Below the pieces are notes generated by a model that was given only the letters and a program-made list of their open reading frames with translations, had not been told where the DNA came from and searched no databases. A stretch of DNA of 46,168 nucleotides from a virus: IMG/VR virus record IMGVR_UViG_3300042371_000665, positions 1 to 46,168 of that record, one strand, 5' to 3'. How positions within the stretch are numbered: the first letter of the stretch is position 1; each line of letters begins with the position of its first letter. A program made the translations under genes and the position numbers. Shown piece after piece: positions 12,203 to 19,640 of the stretch.

Positions 12203-12355
12203 ATGGTATTAAAAGAAAAAAAGAAAAGTGTATTGCTATTAAAAGTTAATGATGATGTTTATGCAAAGTTTAAATATTTTTGCATAGAAAATAATTATAC
12301 TATGACAGGTTATTTAAATTACTTAATAAGAGAGGCTGTTAAGGAGCAAAAGTAA
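12203..12355 (+). CDS. CopG/Arc-like ribbon-helix-helix protein
   Basis: A 50-residue protein. A basic N-terminal segment (MVLKEKKKSVLLLKVNDDVY) carries the beta strand, followed by two helices (AKFKYFCIENNYTMTGYLNY, then LIREAVKEQK), the CopG-type layout. The start at 12203 is chosen because a promoter box lies between it and the upstream in-frame ATG. It is the first gene of the rightward block and ends one base before the helicase gene, so it may regulate that operon. Confidence 0.7.
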   Translation: MVLKEKKKSVLLLKVNDDVYAKFKYFCIENNYTMTGYLNYLIREAVKEQK

Positions 12356-12356
12356 T

Positions 12357-13490
12357 ATGATAACAATAGAAGATAGAATAATGGGGTCTGGTAAAACTAC
12401 TAGAGCAATAGATTGGATGAACTCCAATAATAATTATATGTTCATAACCCCTTTTTTATCTGAAGTAGATAGGGTTGTTGATAAAGTAAATAATGTATTT
12501 GAACCTAACACTAAAAATGATAATGGAAGTAAGTTAGATAGCTTATTAAAATTAGCTAAAAGAGGTTCTAACATAGTATCTACACACTCTTGTTTTCAAA
12601 GTTTAACTAAGAAAGATTTTCACATATTTAAAGATTACACCTTAATTTTAGATGAAGTAGTAAATCCTATTGAGGTTTTAAAAATATCTAAAGACGACAT
12701 TAAAATGATGTTAGATACAAATAAAATACAAATACTCGAAGACAAGACTGTTATATTCTTAGAGAAAAACTATGATGGCACATTTACTTATTTTAGAGAT
12801 TTATGCAGGACCTCAAATGTAATCTACGTTAATGATTCATTCTTAATTTGGTGTTTCCCAGTTGAAATATTTACAAGTTTTAAAAACATAAAAATACTTA
12901 CTTATTTGTTTGAAGGTTCATTGTTGTCAGCATACTTTAAATATTTTAATATAGAGTATATGGTAGATAGTCAAGATGATTCAGATGTTAGATTAAAAGT
13001 TAAAAACCTATTAAATATTTATAATGGAGATTGTAATTTATTAGGTAAAGCATCAAACTCTTTGTCTAAGAGATGTTTTGAAAAAAGATTAACTAGTGAA
13101 CAATTAAAAAGCATAAGAAATACTACTAACTATATGTTTACTAAGGTGTTTAAAACAAAGTCAGAAGATAATGCTTACACTACCTTTTTAGATTATGTAG
13201 ACAAAGTAAAAGGCGGAGGTTACTCTAAAGGATTTATACCTGTTAATGCAAGAGCTACAAATGATTATGCAACTAAAAAAAGCATGGCGTATTTAGCTAA
13301 TAGATATGTAGTTCCATCAGTAGATAATTTCTTTAAAGAAAAAAACATAAATATGAATGAGGATTTATGGGCATTAAGTGAATTACTACAATGGATATGG
13401 AGAGGTTGTATTAGAAACGGAGAACCAATGAATTTATACATACCAAACAAAAGAATGAGAGGATTATTAATAAAATGGTTAAATAATTAA
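12357..13490 (+). CDS. Phage helicase-like P-loop ATPase
   Basis: A 377-residue protein. It carries a Walker A motif (MGSGKTT, residues 9-15), a Walker B-like segment (LILDEV, about residues 96-101) and a C-terminal block QWIWRGCIRNGEPMNLYIP with Arg residues like helicase motif VI. This layout fits DEAD/DEAH-like superfamily 2 phage helicases, but some intermediate motifs are unclear. It may unwind DNA at the neighbouring non-coding region, or remodel DNA in replication or recombination. It follows the RHH gene by one base and is likely translated with it. Confidence 0.7.
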   Translation: MITIEDRIMGSGKTTRAIDWMNSNNNYMFITPFLSEVDRVVDKVNNVFEPNTKNDNGSKLDSLLKLAKRGSNIVSTHSCFQSLTKKDFHIFKDYTLILDEVVNPIEVLKISKDDIKMMLDTNKIQILEDKTVIFLEKNYDGTFTYFRDLCRTSNVIYVNDSFLIWCFPVEIFTSFKNIKILTYLFEGSLLSAYFKYFNIEYMVDSQDDSDVRLKVKNLLNIYNGDCNLLGKASNSLSKRCFEKRLTSEQLKSIRNTTNYMFTKVFKTKSEDNAYTTFLDYVDKVKGGGYSKGFIPVNARATNDYATKKSMAYLANRYVVPSVDNFFKEKNINMNEDLWALSELLQWIWRGCIRNGEPMNLYIPNKRMRGLLIKWLNN

Positions 13491-13494
13491 AATT

Positions 13495-13707
13495 ATGGCT
13501 TATACACAACAAACACCACTAGACGTTTTAATATTAAAAACAATAGAAGAAACAAAGCATTGGCATAATGTAGATTGGATAGCTATGAGAAAATTATCTG
13601 ATATAGATTATTTTGAAAGTAGAAGCAACTTCAAAAACGATTACGCCATGAAGAGTTGGAGATTAGGGTTGATAAAAAAATATAATAAAACTAAACAACC
13701 CTTATAA
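13495..13707 (+). CDS. Small hypothetical protein
   Basis: A 70-residue basic protein following the helicase gene by four bases, so likely in the same operon. It contains two helices (LDVLILKTIEETKHWHNVDW and IAMRKLSDIDYFESRSNF), then YAMKSWRLGLIKKYNK. It could be a small winged-helix-like or helicase-partner protein, but no family is recognised. Its 3' end overlaps the convergent gene at 13691-13912 by 17 bases. Confidence 0.6.
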   Translation: MAYTQQTPLDVLILKTIEETKHWHNVDWIAMRKLSDIDYFESRSNFKNDYAMKSWRLGLIKKYNKTKQPL

Positions 13708-13912
13708 ACTCCCCATTCTTATTGTACAAAACAGTTAAATCAAACTTACGGTCTAAAAACTCTAAGACTTGGTTTAGGTTTAAGAAATTAAACGATTGTA
13801 AAAACTGATTTATATTTACTGACTTACTTCCTCCATTCTCAATAAAGTACTTATAAAACCAAGTTGCGTCATATTGCTTGGAGTTTCTGATATTAATATA
13901 CTGTTCTTTCAT
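13691..13912 (-). CDS. Small convergent hypothetical protein
   Basis: A 73-residue protein on the minus strand. A TATATTTG box (13924-13917) lies only four bases before the ATG, so the transcript would be essentially leaderless. The sequence (NSKQYDATWFYKYFIENGG, then NFLNLNQVLEFLDRKFDLTV) is helical and aromatic. Being an isolated minus-strand gene with its own box between two rightward units suggests independent control. Function unknown. Confidence 0.6.
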   Translation of the reverse strand: MKEQYINIRNSKQYDATWFYKYFIENGGSKSVNINQFLQSFNFLNLNQVLEFLDRKFDLTVLYNKNGEFIRVV

Positions 13913-13916
13913 AGAA

Positions 13917-13924
13917 CAAATATA
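13917..13924 (-). promoter_or_regulatory. Minus-strand -7 box (TATATTTG), leaderless geometry
   Basis: On the minus strand TATATTTG ends four bases before the ATG at 13912. If the box has its usual distance to the transcription start, the mRNA begins at or very near the AUG. It is back to back with the plus-strand box at 13938-13945. Confidence 0.5.
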
Positions 13925-13937
13925 AGATATTATTCCT

Positions 13938-13945
13938 TAACTTTG
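13938..13945 (+). promoter_or_regulatory. -7 box (TAACTTTG) for tail-fibre genes
   Basis: TAACTTTGCATAA lies 23 bases upstream of the ATG at 13969 and matches TAnnTTTGCA. It forms a divergent pair with the minus-strand box at 13917-13924. Confidence 0.65.
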
Positions 13946-13968
13946 CATAAATTTTATAAATAAAAACT

Positions 13969-14175
13969 ATGGCTAGAATAAGTAAGTATCCTGATGACAA
14001 TGATATATCATTAAAAGATAAGTTGTTAGGTACAAATGACGATGATAATTATAGTACAAAACAATATTCAATACAACGTTTTATTGATTTTTTAATAGCT
14101 CAAGGTTTTCAAGTAAACACATCTCCTACAGGTATAGGTGTATTTAATTCAGTATTTAACTCAACATTCAATTAA
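13969..14175 (+). CDS. Stand-alone tail-fibre anchor domain
   Basis: A 68-residue protein beginning MARISKYPDDNDISLKDKLL. The pattern MARIxxY, D, iGTD, TKxYS, then a hydrophobic helix also opens the large fibre proteins at 22292-24751 and 28269-30326. Here the domain stands alone. It ends in a short Asn/Phe-rich tail, and the fibre shaft is in a separate gene one base downstream. It probably docks fibres to the tail. Either a split of an ancestral fibre gene or an adaptor for the next protein would explain the layout. Confidence 0.7.
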   Translation: MARISKYPDDNDISLKDKLLGTNDDDNYSTKQYSIQRFIDFLIAQGFQVNTSPTGIGVFNSVFNSTFN

Positions 14176-14176
14176 T

Positions 14177-15982
14177 ATGGACAATACGTCTTTAAAAGCA
14201 CAAATAGATTCTCAAATTACCAATAAAACAGCAGCAGGTAGTATAACACCTACTGTTGTTGGGGATAATTTAAAAGACATTGTAGATTATACAGACCAGG
14301 AAGTAAACCTTAACAAGGTAGTTGATGCTACAAGTAATGTTAAAGGTAAAATTAAACTATCTGGTGATTTAGGAGGTACAGCAGATGCTCCGACAGTACC
14401 TAATCTTACAATAAAGGAGAATAAAAGTAATAAATCTACTTCTGTAGCTACAGATGGTGGTTCTGATGAAAAATATCCAAGCGTAAAAGCAGTTAAGACT
14501 TATGCAGATGGATTAGTAGTAGGTCTTGTAGATGATAGAGGAGGTTATAATGCAAGTGTAAATACATTCCCTGCAAGTGGTGGTAGTGGTACTGCTGGAG
14601 CTATAATGAAGGGGGATTTATGGTTTATAAGTACAGCAGGAACATTAGGTGGTGTATCAGTGGCAGTTGGAGCAAGTGTTAGAGCATTAGTTGATACTCC
14701 AGCACAAGATGCTGCTAAATGGAATATATTAAATACAGGTTTAGGATATGTCTCTGAAAACCAAGCAAACAAAGCTAGTACTATAACTACTGAAACAACT
14801 GATACAAAATACCCAAGTGTAAAAGCTGTTAAGACTTATGTAGATGCAAATAGCGGTAGTATAGCTTTAACAACAGGTAATATTACAGGTGTTTCTGGAA
14901 ATACAGCTATTCTTATTTATGGAATAAACAATGTTACTCAAACTTCTAGTGATACAGATAAAGTAATATTGCCTGAGACAGGTATAAAAGTAGGACAATC
15001 AATTTATATTTTTTGTGAAGATAATATTAGAATAAGAGGTAACGTTGCTGGAACAGCGGTAATAAACACAAACGTATACAACTTTGTTTCTTTTATAGAT
15101 GCAGTTTTAGGAGATAGCTTTAGGTTTACAAAATCAAGTTCTGAAGGGTCATGGGTTTTTGAAAAATTAGAAAATAATTTAAAATCTCAACAAGTCGAAG
15201 CGGTTGATGGTTTTGACTTACCTGAAATAAAAAACATTGATTATATTAGATGTTTTACAAGTGGTCCAGATGGAGCTATCAAACTTACTGGACCTCATAA
15301 TGTAGGAAGAGAATACTATATTAAAAATCCAACAAGTTACGAGATTACCCTTGTAGGTTATGTTGAAAATATAAATGGATTTTCAAACTTTATAATTCCT
15401 CCAAATTCTTACTGGCATTTAATCAAAGAAGATAATGGAACAAACAGTATTACAGCTTTTTCATTATCAATCAATAAAAATGAACTAACATCAAATAAAT
15501 CTACTAACGTTGATTTAGGAACAAGTGATACTTTATATCCTACTCAAAATGCGGTTAAGACTTATGTAGATGCTAATGCAGGTGGAGGGGTTCAAGTTAC
15601 TAAAAGCGTAAAAGTATCATTATCATCATCTCAAATATTAAATTTATTTACAACTCCAATAGAGGTTGTGCCAGCTGTTCCAGGTAAAGTTTTAATTATA
15701 AGACAAGTTTTTCAAAAATATACACACGTTTCTAATGCTTATACAATTGGTGGTAATTTTAGGATAGGTCTAGGCGAGCCAGATTTTGCTTTTGTAAGTT
15801 TTTTTCCAATGATACAAAATTCTGATAATGCAGAAGCATTTAATGCAGTTGCCACATCTTCTTCAACAAGTGGACAAACTTATATAAATCTTCCTTTAAT
15901 TTTAGGATGCCTTACTTCAAGTCCAACGGGTGGAGATGGTACATTAGACTTACATATTGTTTATTTTGAAATAACAATTTAA
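14177..15982 (+). CDS. Tail-fibre shaft/tip protein with KYPSVKAVKTYVD repeats
   Basis: A 601-residue protein; the start at 14177, right after the preceding stop, is preferred to an overlapping ATG at 14138. It opens with a conserved-type segment (NTSLKAQIDSQITNKTAAGS). It contains three copies of a repeat ending in YPSVKAVKTY or YPTQNAVKTYVD (near residues 98, 214 and 455), which are common in fibre shafts of Bacteroidota phages. The C-terminal half is beta-rich and ends with DGTLDLHIVYFEITI. No catalytic motif. It probably contacts the host surface. Confidence 0.8.
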   Translation: MDNTSLKAQIDSQITNKTAAGSITPTVVGDNLKDIVDYTDQEVNLNKVVDATSNVKGKIKLSGDLGGTADAPTVPNLTIKENKSNKSTSVATDGGSDEKYPSVKAVKTYADGLVVGLVDDRGGYNASVNTFPASGGSGTAGAIMKGDLWFISTAGTLGGVSVAVGASVRALVDTPAQDAAKWNILNTGLGYVSENQANKASTITTETTDTKYPSVKAVKTYVDANSGSIALTTGNITGVSGNTAILIYGINNVTQTSSDTDKVILPETGIKVGQSIYIFCEDNIRIRGNVAGTAVINTNVYNFVSFIDAVLGDSFRFTKSSSEGSWVFEKLENNLKSQQVEAVDGFDLPEIKNIDYIRCFTSGPDGAIKLTGPHNVGREYYIKNPTSYEITLVGYVENINGFSNFIIPPNSYWHLIKEDNGTNSITAFSLSINKNELTSNKSTNVDLGTSDTLYPTQNAVKTYVDANAGGGVQVTKSVKVSLSSSQILNLFTTPIEVVPAVPGKVLIIRQVFQKYTHVSNAYTIGGNFRIGLGEPDFAFVSFFPMIQNSDNAEAFNAVATSSSTSGQTYINLPLILGCLTSSPTGGDGTLDLHIVYFEITI

Positions 15983-16020
15983 TGAATTTATTAAACGAAA
16001 TAATTTTATAAAATAACTAT

Positions 16021-16048
16021 AAAACCAACACTTAAAACTGTTGGTTTT
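16021..16048 (+). terminator. Intrinsic terminator after tail-fibre gene
   Basis: A perfect 10-bp stem (AAAACCAACA with TGTTGGTTTT) and an 8-nt loop, followed by CTTTTAT. It ends the fibre transcript and is followed within 7 bases by the TATATTTG box of the next gene. Confidence 0.8.
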
Positions 16049-16054
16049 CTTTTA

Positions 16055-16062
16055 TATATTTG
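16055..16062 (+). promoter_or_regulatory. -7 box (TATATTTG)
   Basis: TATATTTGTATC lies 18 bases before the ATG at 16081, immediately after the terminator hairpin. The box overlaps the earlier in-frame ATG at 16060, which is therefore unlikely to be the start. Confidence 0.55.
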
Positions 16063-16080
16063 TATCAAACAAAAACAAAT

Positions 16081-16410
16081 ATGAAATACGCTGATAAAAA
16101 CCCTTACCTCTTTATAAACAATATAAATGCAGAATTAAAGAATCCTAATCCATTCCTAATATCACTAATGCTATCGTGTAAGTTTAATGGTGTTATGTAC
16201 ACTAACGGAGAAGAGTTTGTAACTATAATTGATGATAGAGTATATACTAGTAAACAAGAGGTAGATATAGATTACATAGGCAAAGGGGAGTTCTTTAAGT
16301 TTGATAAATTATCTTTATTATCATTAGCTGACATACACCAAAATTTAAAGTGGTTTTTTATTGAGGAGTACATAGATTACAATAATGACAACGAAACGCA
16401 TTTGAATTAA
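16081..16410 (+). CDS. Hypothetical protein
   Basis: A 109-residue protein starting at MKYADKNP. An ATG at 16060 is excluded because the promoter-like box overlaps it. It has a mixed alpha/beta pattern (FLISLMLSCKFNGVMYTNGE, then VDIDYIGKGEFFKFDKLSLL). It is flanked by promoter-like boxes on both sides, so it may form a single-gene unit. No recognised family. Confidence 0.65.
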   Translation: MKYADKNPYLFINNINAELKNPNPFLISLMLSCKFNGVMYTNGEEFVTIIDDRVYTSKQEVDIDYIGKGEFFKFDKLSLLSLADIHQNLKWFFIEEYIDYNNDNETHLN

Positions 16411-16414
16411 TTCG

Positions 16415-16422
16415 TAACTTTG
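16415..16422 (+). promoter_or_regulatory. -7 box (TAACTTTG)
   Basis: TAACTTTGCAATC lies 21 bases before the ATG at 16444 and starts four bases after the previous stop. It matches the shared TAnnTTTGCA pattern. Confidence 0.6.
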
Positions 16423-16443
16423 CAATCTAAAAAACGTAGGTAT

Positions 16444-16581
16444 ATGAAAAAAAAATTAAACAAGCTAGGTGTAGAAAATTCTCTGTATAACAACATAAGA
16501 GCTAGTAAAGGCTCTGGGAATAAACCTACAAAAGAAATGTTATCTCAAGAGAAAAAAATCAAAAGTAAAGCTAAGAAGTAA
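16444..16581 (+). CDS. Very basic 45-residue protein
   Basis: Begins at an ATG 21 bases after a promoter-like box and ends in TAA that overlaps the next ATG (TAATG). The sequence (MKKKLNKLGVENSLYNNIRA, then KGSGNKPTKEMLSQEKKIKS) is Lys-rich and lacks hydrophobic core residues, so it is probably disordered or DNA-binding. It heads a run of similarly basic small genes and may be packaged with the genome. Confidence 0.65.
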   Translation: MKKKLNKLGVENSLYNNIRASKGSGNKPTKEMLSQEKKIKSKAKK

Positions 16582-17060
16582 TGTCAAAGACAATTGCGTT
16601 TATAAGAAAAGAGAATAGTGGTTTTAAAAGTTTATTAATTGTAATATTATTGTTTTCATCATTTATTAGTAACGCACAAGAAGCTACTCCTTCTGAATTA
16701 ATATGTTCTAATGAATATAGAAGCAAGTGGTTTGTAATAACACCTCATTTTAAAGAACATAATGGCGTTAATGAAAAAAATTACTTAACTACAATAAAAT
16801 CAAATATAGGAAAATGTAGTAATGGAGACATATTAAAGTTTAGTTTTGTTGATGGTAAGTATATGAATGTTAAATCAGCTAAGGTTTTAAGTTGTAATGG
16901 TACAGAATTAATTTTTCCATTAAATCCTATTCAAAAAGGAGTTTTAGAAATGAAACCTATAAAATTTATACAATACATTAATGGAAACGATGGAGGTAAT
17001 TTCATATATAACTTAACAAAAATTAATGAAGACTATTTTATAAATATATTAATTAAATAA
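16581..17060 (+). CDS. Secreted protein with signal peptide
   Basis: A 159-residue protein. After a basic start (MSKTIAFIRKENSGFKSL) comes a hydrophobic stretch (LLIVILLFSSFISNAQ) ending in a typical signal-peptidase site. The mature part is a small domain with three Cys (ELICSNEYRS, IGKCSNGD, VLSCNGTE) that may form disulphides outside the cytoplasm. Its first 11 residues resemble the start of the next gene (MAKTAAWTRKEG), suggesting an inserted gene fused to a duplicated start. Function unknown; the export target is probably the periplasm or outer membrane. Confidence 0.65.
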   Translation: MSKTIAFIRKENSGFKSLLIVILLFSSFISNAQEATPSELICSNEYRSKWFVITPHFKEHNGVNEKNYLTTIKSNIGKCSNGDILKFSFVDGKYMNVKSAKVLSCNGTELIFPLNPIQKGVLEMKPIKFIQYINGNDGGNFIYNLTKINEDYFINILIK

Positions 17061-17062
17061 TT

Positions 17063-17341
17063 ATGGCAAAGACAGCCGCATGGACAAGAAAAGAAGGGAA
17101 AGACCCAAAAGGAGGTTTAAATGCTAAAGGAGTTGCGTCTTATAGAAAAGAGAATCCAGGTTCAAAATTACAAACAGCAGTAACTAAAAAACCCTCTGAA
17201 ATAAAATCAGGTAGTAAAGACGATAAGAGAAGGACATCTTTTTGTGCGAGAATGTCAGGGGTTCCAGGACCAATGAAGAAACCTAATGGAGAACCTACAA
17301 GAAAGAAACTTGCATTAGACAAGTGGAATTGCGGTAAGTAA
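17063..17341 (+). CDS. Small basic conserved phage protein, DUF6321-like
   Basis: A 92-residue basic protein. TAAWTRKEGKDPKGGLNAKG, followed by SFCARMSGVPGPMKKPNGEP and LDKWNCGK, matches the block order I recall for a small protein (DUF6321) found in many marine and gut phages. The family has no assigned function and may be a structural or DNA-associated component. It is downstream of the secreted protein and upstream of other small basic genes. Confidence 0.7.
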   Translation: MAKTAAWTRKEGKDPKGGLNAKGVASYRKENPGSKLQTAVTKKPSEIKSGSKDDKRRTSFCARMSGVPGPMKKPNGEPTRKKLALDKWNCGK

Positions 17342-17342
17342 T

Positions 17343-17555
17343 ATGATATACGAGCCAAAGAATAGAGTTGATGTTGTAACTCCTAATGGTGATGGATTTA
17401 TTTGGTTGGTTACCGATTACGGACACGAAACAGATACCATATACACAATCATTATAAATTCAAGTAATGAGATTTGGCAGTTTACACATAAAGATATTAG
17501 GGTTAAGAATAATATAACATTTGGAAGAAATAATAATAAACATAAAAACAAATAG
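17343..17555 (+). CDS. Small hypothetical protein
   Basis: A 70-residue protein, beta-rich in its first two thirds (NRVDVVTPNGDGFIWLVTDY, then DTIYTIIINSSNEIWQF) with a basic, Asn-rich tail. The strand pattern suggests a small barrel-like fold. It sits inside a run of virion-type small genes with one-base and five-base gaps. No family recognised. Confidence 0.6.
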   Translation: MIYEPKNRVDVVTPNGDGFIWLVTDYGHETDTIYTIIINSSNEIWQFTHKDIRVKNNITFGRNNNKHKNK

Positions 17556-17560
17556 AAAAC

Positions 17561-17743
17561 ATGAATTTTGAAGCAATTAAAAAAATAGTTACAAGTTCTA
17601 CAGAGGTTAAGAAAAACCCTGTAAACAAATTTGATGCTAATACAGTATCTAAAGGTGTAAGTAAAATTAAGTCTATGAAGGCATCGCCTGCGTCTAATGC
17701 TAAAGCAAAAGTGTCTAAGGTAGTTAAACCTGTTAAAAAATAA
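17561..17743 (+). CDS. Lys/Ala-rich histone-like small protein
   Basis: A 60-residue protein of low complexity. After a short helix (NFEAIKKIVTSSTEVKK), the C-terminal half is made of Lys, Ala, Ser and Val (KIKSMKASPASNAKAKVSKV). This composition resembles the tails of histone H1-like proteins and would bind DNA or pack with it. No folded domain beyond the first helix. Function is inferred from composition only. Confidence 0.6.
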   Translation: MNFEAIKKIVTSSTEVKKNPVNKFDANTVSKGVSKIKSMKASPASNAKAKVSKVVKPVKK

Positions 17744-17746
17744 ATT

Positions 17747-18142
17747 ATGGCAGAAAATAATAAAACTTCAGGAAAAGGTAGTCAAGGAGGATTTTATTCT
17801 CATGTAATGAAAACACCTAGCAACACCGCAACTCAAGATACAGTTAAGCCTAAACTTAGTCCTTATATGCAAAAAAGAGCTGCTCAAGAAATTGTAAAAC
17901 AAAAAAATATTGCAGCAAGAGATTCTATTTTAAACAGAAATGCTAATGCTCAAGGCAAGACAAGAGAAGAAGTTAGAGCTAAACAAGAGAAAGATAAAAA
18001 GAAACCTGATGTATCTCCTTATGGAAGTAATTCTATTAGTTTAGAAGATGCAAGATGTGGAGACTATAAAAAAACTTCAAAAAAAGGCTGCGGAATTGCT
18101 AAAGAGGCTAATAGAGAAAATAGCAAACAAAATTTTAGATAA
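17747..18142 (+). CDS. Basic, mostly disordered hypothetical protein
   Basis: A 131-residue protein rich in Lys, Gln, Ala and Ser. The middle is a long charged helix (YMQKRAAQEIVKQKNIAARD, then EEVRAKQEKDKKKPDV). The end carries two Cys in RCGDYKKTSKKGCGIAKE. It is the last gene before the terminator at 18194-18219. It fits the group of small basic proteins as a possible virion cargo or head-associated protein. Confidence 0.6.
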   Translation: MAENNKTSGKGSQGGFYSHVMKTPSNTATQDTVKPKLSPYMQKRAAQEIVKQKNIAARDSILNRNANAQGKTREEVRAKQEKDKKKPDVSPYGSNSISLEDARCGDYKKTSKKGCGIAKEANRENSKQNFR

Positions 18143-18193
18143 ATAAAAATGTACTTGTATTGCTTCCCATAAGAATAGCGTATATGTCTTCTT

Positions 18194-18219
18194 TTAAGAG
18201 CCTTCATAATCGTTGGCTC
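18194..18219 (+). terminator. Intrinsic terminator after small basic gene cluster
   Basis: A 7-bp stem (AAGAGCC with GGCTCTT) and a 12-nt loop, followed by six T residues. The T tract runs directly into the TATCTTTG box of the next unit, so termination and re-initiation sit within 15 bases. Confidence 0.8.
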
Positions 18220-18224
18220 TTTTT

Positions 18225-18232
18225 TATATCTT
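18225..18232 (+). promoter_or_regulatory. -7 box (TATCTTTG) nested with terminator
   Basis: TATCTTTGTGG begins six bases after the terminator stem and lies 30 bases before the ATG at 18263. Confidence 0.6.
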
Positions 18233-18262
18233 TGTGGTATTCTAATTAAATACTAAAATAAA

Positions 18263-18598
18263 ATGAAGGTATCATTCGACTATGATAAAACAATATCTCG
18301 TAAAGACGTGCAAGATTACGCTACATATCTTCTCTCTAAGGGCATAAAAGTATCTATCCTTACATCAAGACCAGAATATAAAATAAGAGAGGTGTACGAC
18401 CTTGCAGATGAGTTAGGAATAGACAAAGTTAGATACACTAATTACGAAAGTAAATCTTTATTCTTAAATGGTTATGACTTACATATAGACGATGACGATA
18501 AAGAACTAAGAGATATAGAGCATTACTCTACTTGTGTTGGTGTAAATGTAAACATACAGAACTGGAGAGAGTTGTGCAATGAATTAATAGGATTATAA
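18263..18598 (+). CDS. HAD-superfamily hydrolase-like protein
   Basis: A 111-residue minimal HAD domain. Motif I is FDYDKTIS (Asp6, Asp8), motif II is ILTSRP near residue 37, and motif IV is IDDDDKE near residues 76-82. No cap domain is present. Small phage HAD enzymes act as nucleotidases or as 3' phosphatases on nucleic acid ends; the sequence does not reveal the substrate. Its stop overlaps the next ATG (TAATG), so it is probably translated with the winged-helix protein. Confidence 0.75.
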   Translation: MKVSFDYDKTISRKDVQDYATYLLSKGIKVSILTSRPEYKIREVYDLADELGIDKVRYTNYESKSLFLNGYDLHIDDDDKELRDIEHYSTCVGVNVNIQNWRELCNELIGL

Positions 18599-19314
18599 TG
18601 TCAGAGGAATTATCTTATAAAGAATGGGCTTGGCAAGAGAAAGTTAAGAGACTTCACAAAAAAGAGAAAGCTAAGAACGAACCTAATAGAGAAAAAAGAC
18701 CTTATTTTAATTATAAAAAAACACAAGCGTATCAAGATAGTTTAAAAAAAGAGGTTAGTAAAGATTACGTATTAAGTACAAGCAAGTTTTTAGACAAACC
18801 TAAAGTTAAGAAAAGGCAAACTATACAAATGGCTATGGGTGAATTTGATTATCTTAAATACTATAAAATTGTAATATATTGGGCTTCAAAGCAATACGGA
18901 ATATCTAAAAATGATTTAGAATTTCTATTTTTTCTTTACAACGAAAGACCGTTTACAAGAGCTCAGTTTGAAGATTTTTGCTATATAATGGTTTGGGATA
19001 AAAATCGGTTTAATAAGTATATAGATAATGGATATATAGAGGAGTATGCTAAGAGAGGGGAATTAGGCAGAAGTAATTCACTGCCAATACACAAATTAAC
19101 CTACAATATGCGTAGAAAGATTAGAGCAATATACGATAGGTTAAATTTAAACGTATTAACTTCTGAAAGCAGTAAACATACTAAGATATTCCAAAAGAAA
19201 AGTGGTTATAACAACAAAAGATTTGCTAAGGCAGTTACAGATATGAATGAAAGAGCAAGGAGTATACGGAATGGAGATATAGATAAGTTGCTGCCTGATA
19301 ATATAGATATATAA
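18598..19314 (+). CDS. Winged-helix DNA-binding protein
   Basis: A 238-residue basic protein. Residues 1-75 are Lys/Glu-rich and probably flexible. Residues about 83-190 look like a MarR-type winged helix: YKIVIYWASKQYGISKNDLE, then FLYNERPFTRAQFEDFCYIM, a recognition helix (KNRFNKYIDNGYIEEY), a basic wing, and a dimerisation helix (NMRRKIRAIYDRLNL). It could regulate late transcription. The gene ends at the terminator shared with the convergent chaperonin operon. Confidence 0.65.
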   Translation: MSEELSYKEWAWQEKVKRLHKKEKAKNEPNREKRPYFNYKKTQAYQDSLKKEVSKDYVLSTSKFLDKPKVKKRQTIQMAMGEFDYLKYYKIVIYWASKQYGISKNDLEFLFFLYNERPFTRAQFEDFCYIMVWDKNRFNKYIDNGYIEEYAKRGELGRSNSLPIHKLTYNMRRKIRAIYDRLNLNVLTSESSKHTKIFQKKSGYNNKRFAKAVTDMNERARSIRNGDIDKLLPDNIDI

Positions 19315-19317
19315 AAA

Positions 19318-19346
19318 AACCGCCAAACACATATTGAATGGCGGTT
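19318..19346 (-). terminator. Bidirectional terminator at end of groEL-groES operon
   Basis: An 8-bp GC-containing stem (AACCGCCA with TGGCGGTT) and a 13-nt loop. Read on the minus strand it is followed by seven T residues, so it mainly ends the leftward chaperonin transcript. It lies four bases after the convergent winged-helix gene and may stop that too. Confidence 0.8.
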
Positions 19347-19383
19347 AAACTACTTCTAGTTTTAACGGATTGAAACCTTAGTA

Positions 19384-19638
19384 CTATTCTACAATTACAA
19401 TAGCACCATATTCTGCTAACACAAGGACTTCTCCTCTATAAGTAATCTTATTACTTCGGTGCATATCATACACTACAGTATCCCCCTCTTTAATTCCTTC
19501 ACATAATTCTCCTGAACTAAGAACAGTGCCTCTCTTAAATTTCTCATTCTTTGTATCTGCTGTTACAGTTAAACCATAGGAGTTTTCTTTCTCCTCTTTA
19601 ATTTCTCTTAAAACTACACTTGCTAAAATTGCTTTCAT
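19384..19638 (-). CDS. groES: GroES-like co-chaperonin
   Basis: An 84-residue co-chaperonin, slightly shorter than bacterial GroES (about 95). It has the opening strand (ILASVVLREIKEE), a region corresponding to the mobile loop (NSYGLTVTADTKN), the turn KRGTVLSSGELCEGIKEGDT, and the closing strand VLVLAEYGAIVIVE. It caps the phage or host GroEL ring. It lies two bases downstream of groEL, the reverse of the usual bacterial order. It probably helps fold capsid or fibre proteins. Confidence 0.88.
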   Translation of the reverse strand: MKAILASVVLREIKEEKENSYGLTVTADTKNEKFKRGTVLSSGELCEGIKEGDTVVYDMHRSNKITYRGEVLVLAEYGAIVIVE

Positions 19639-19640
19639 AT

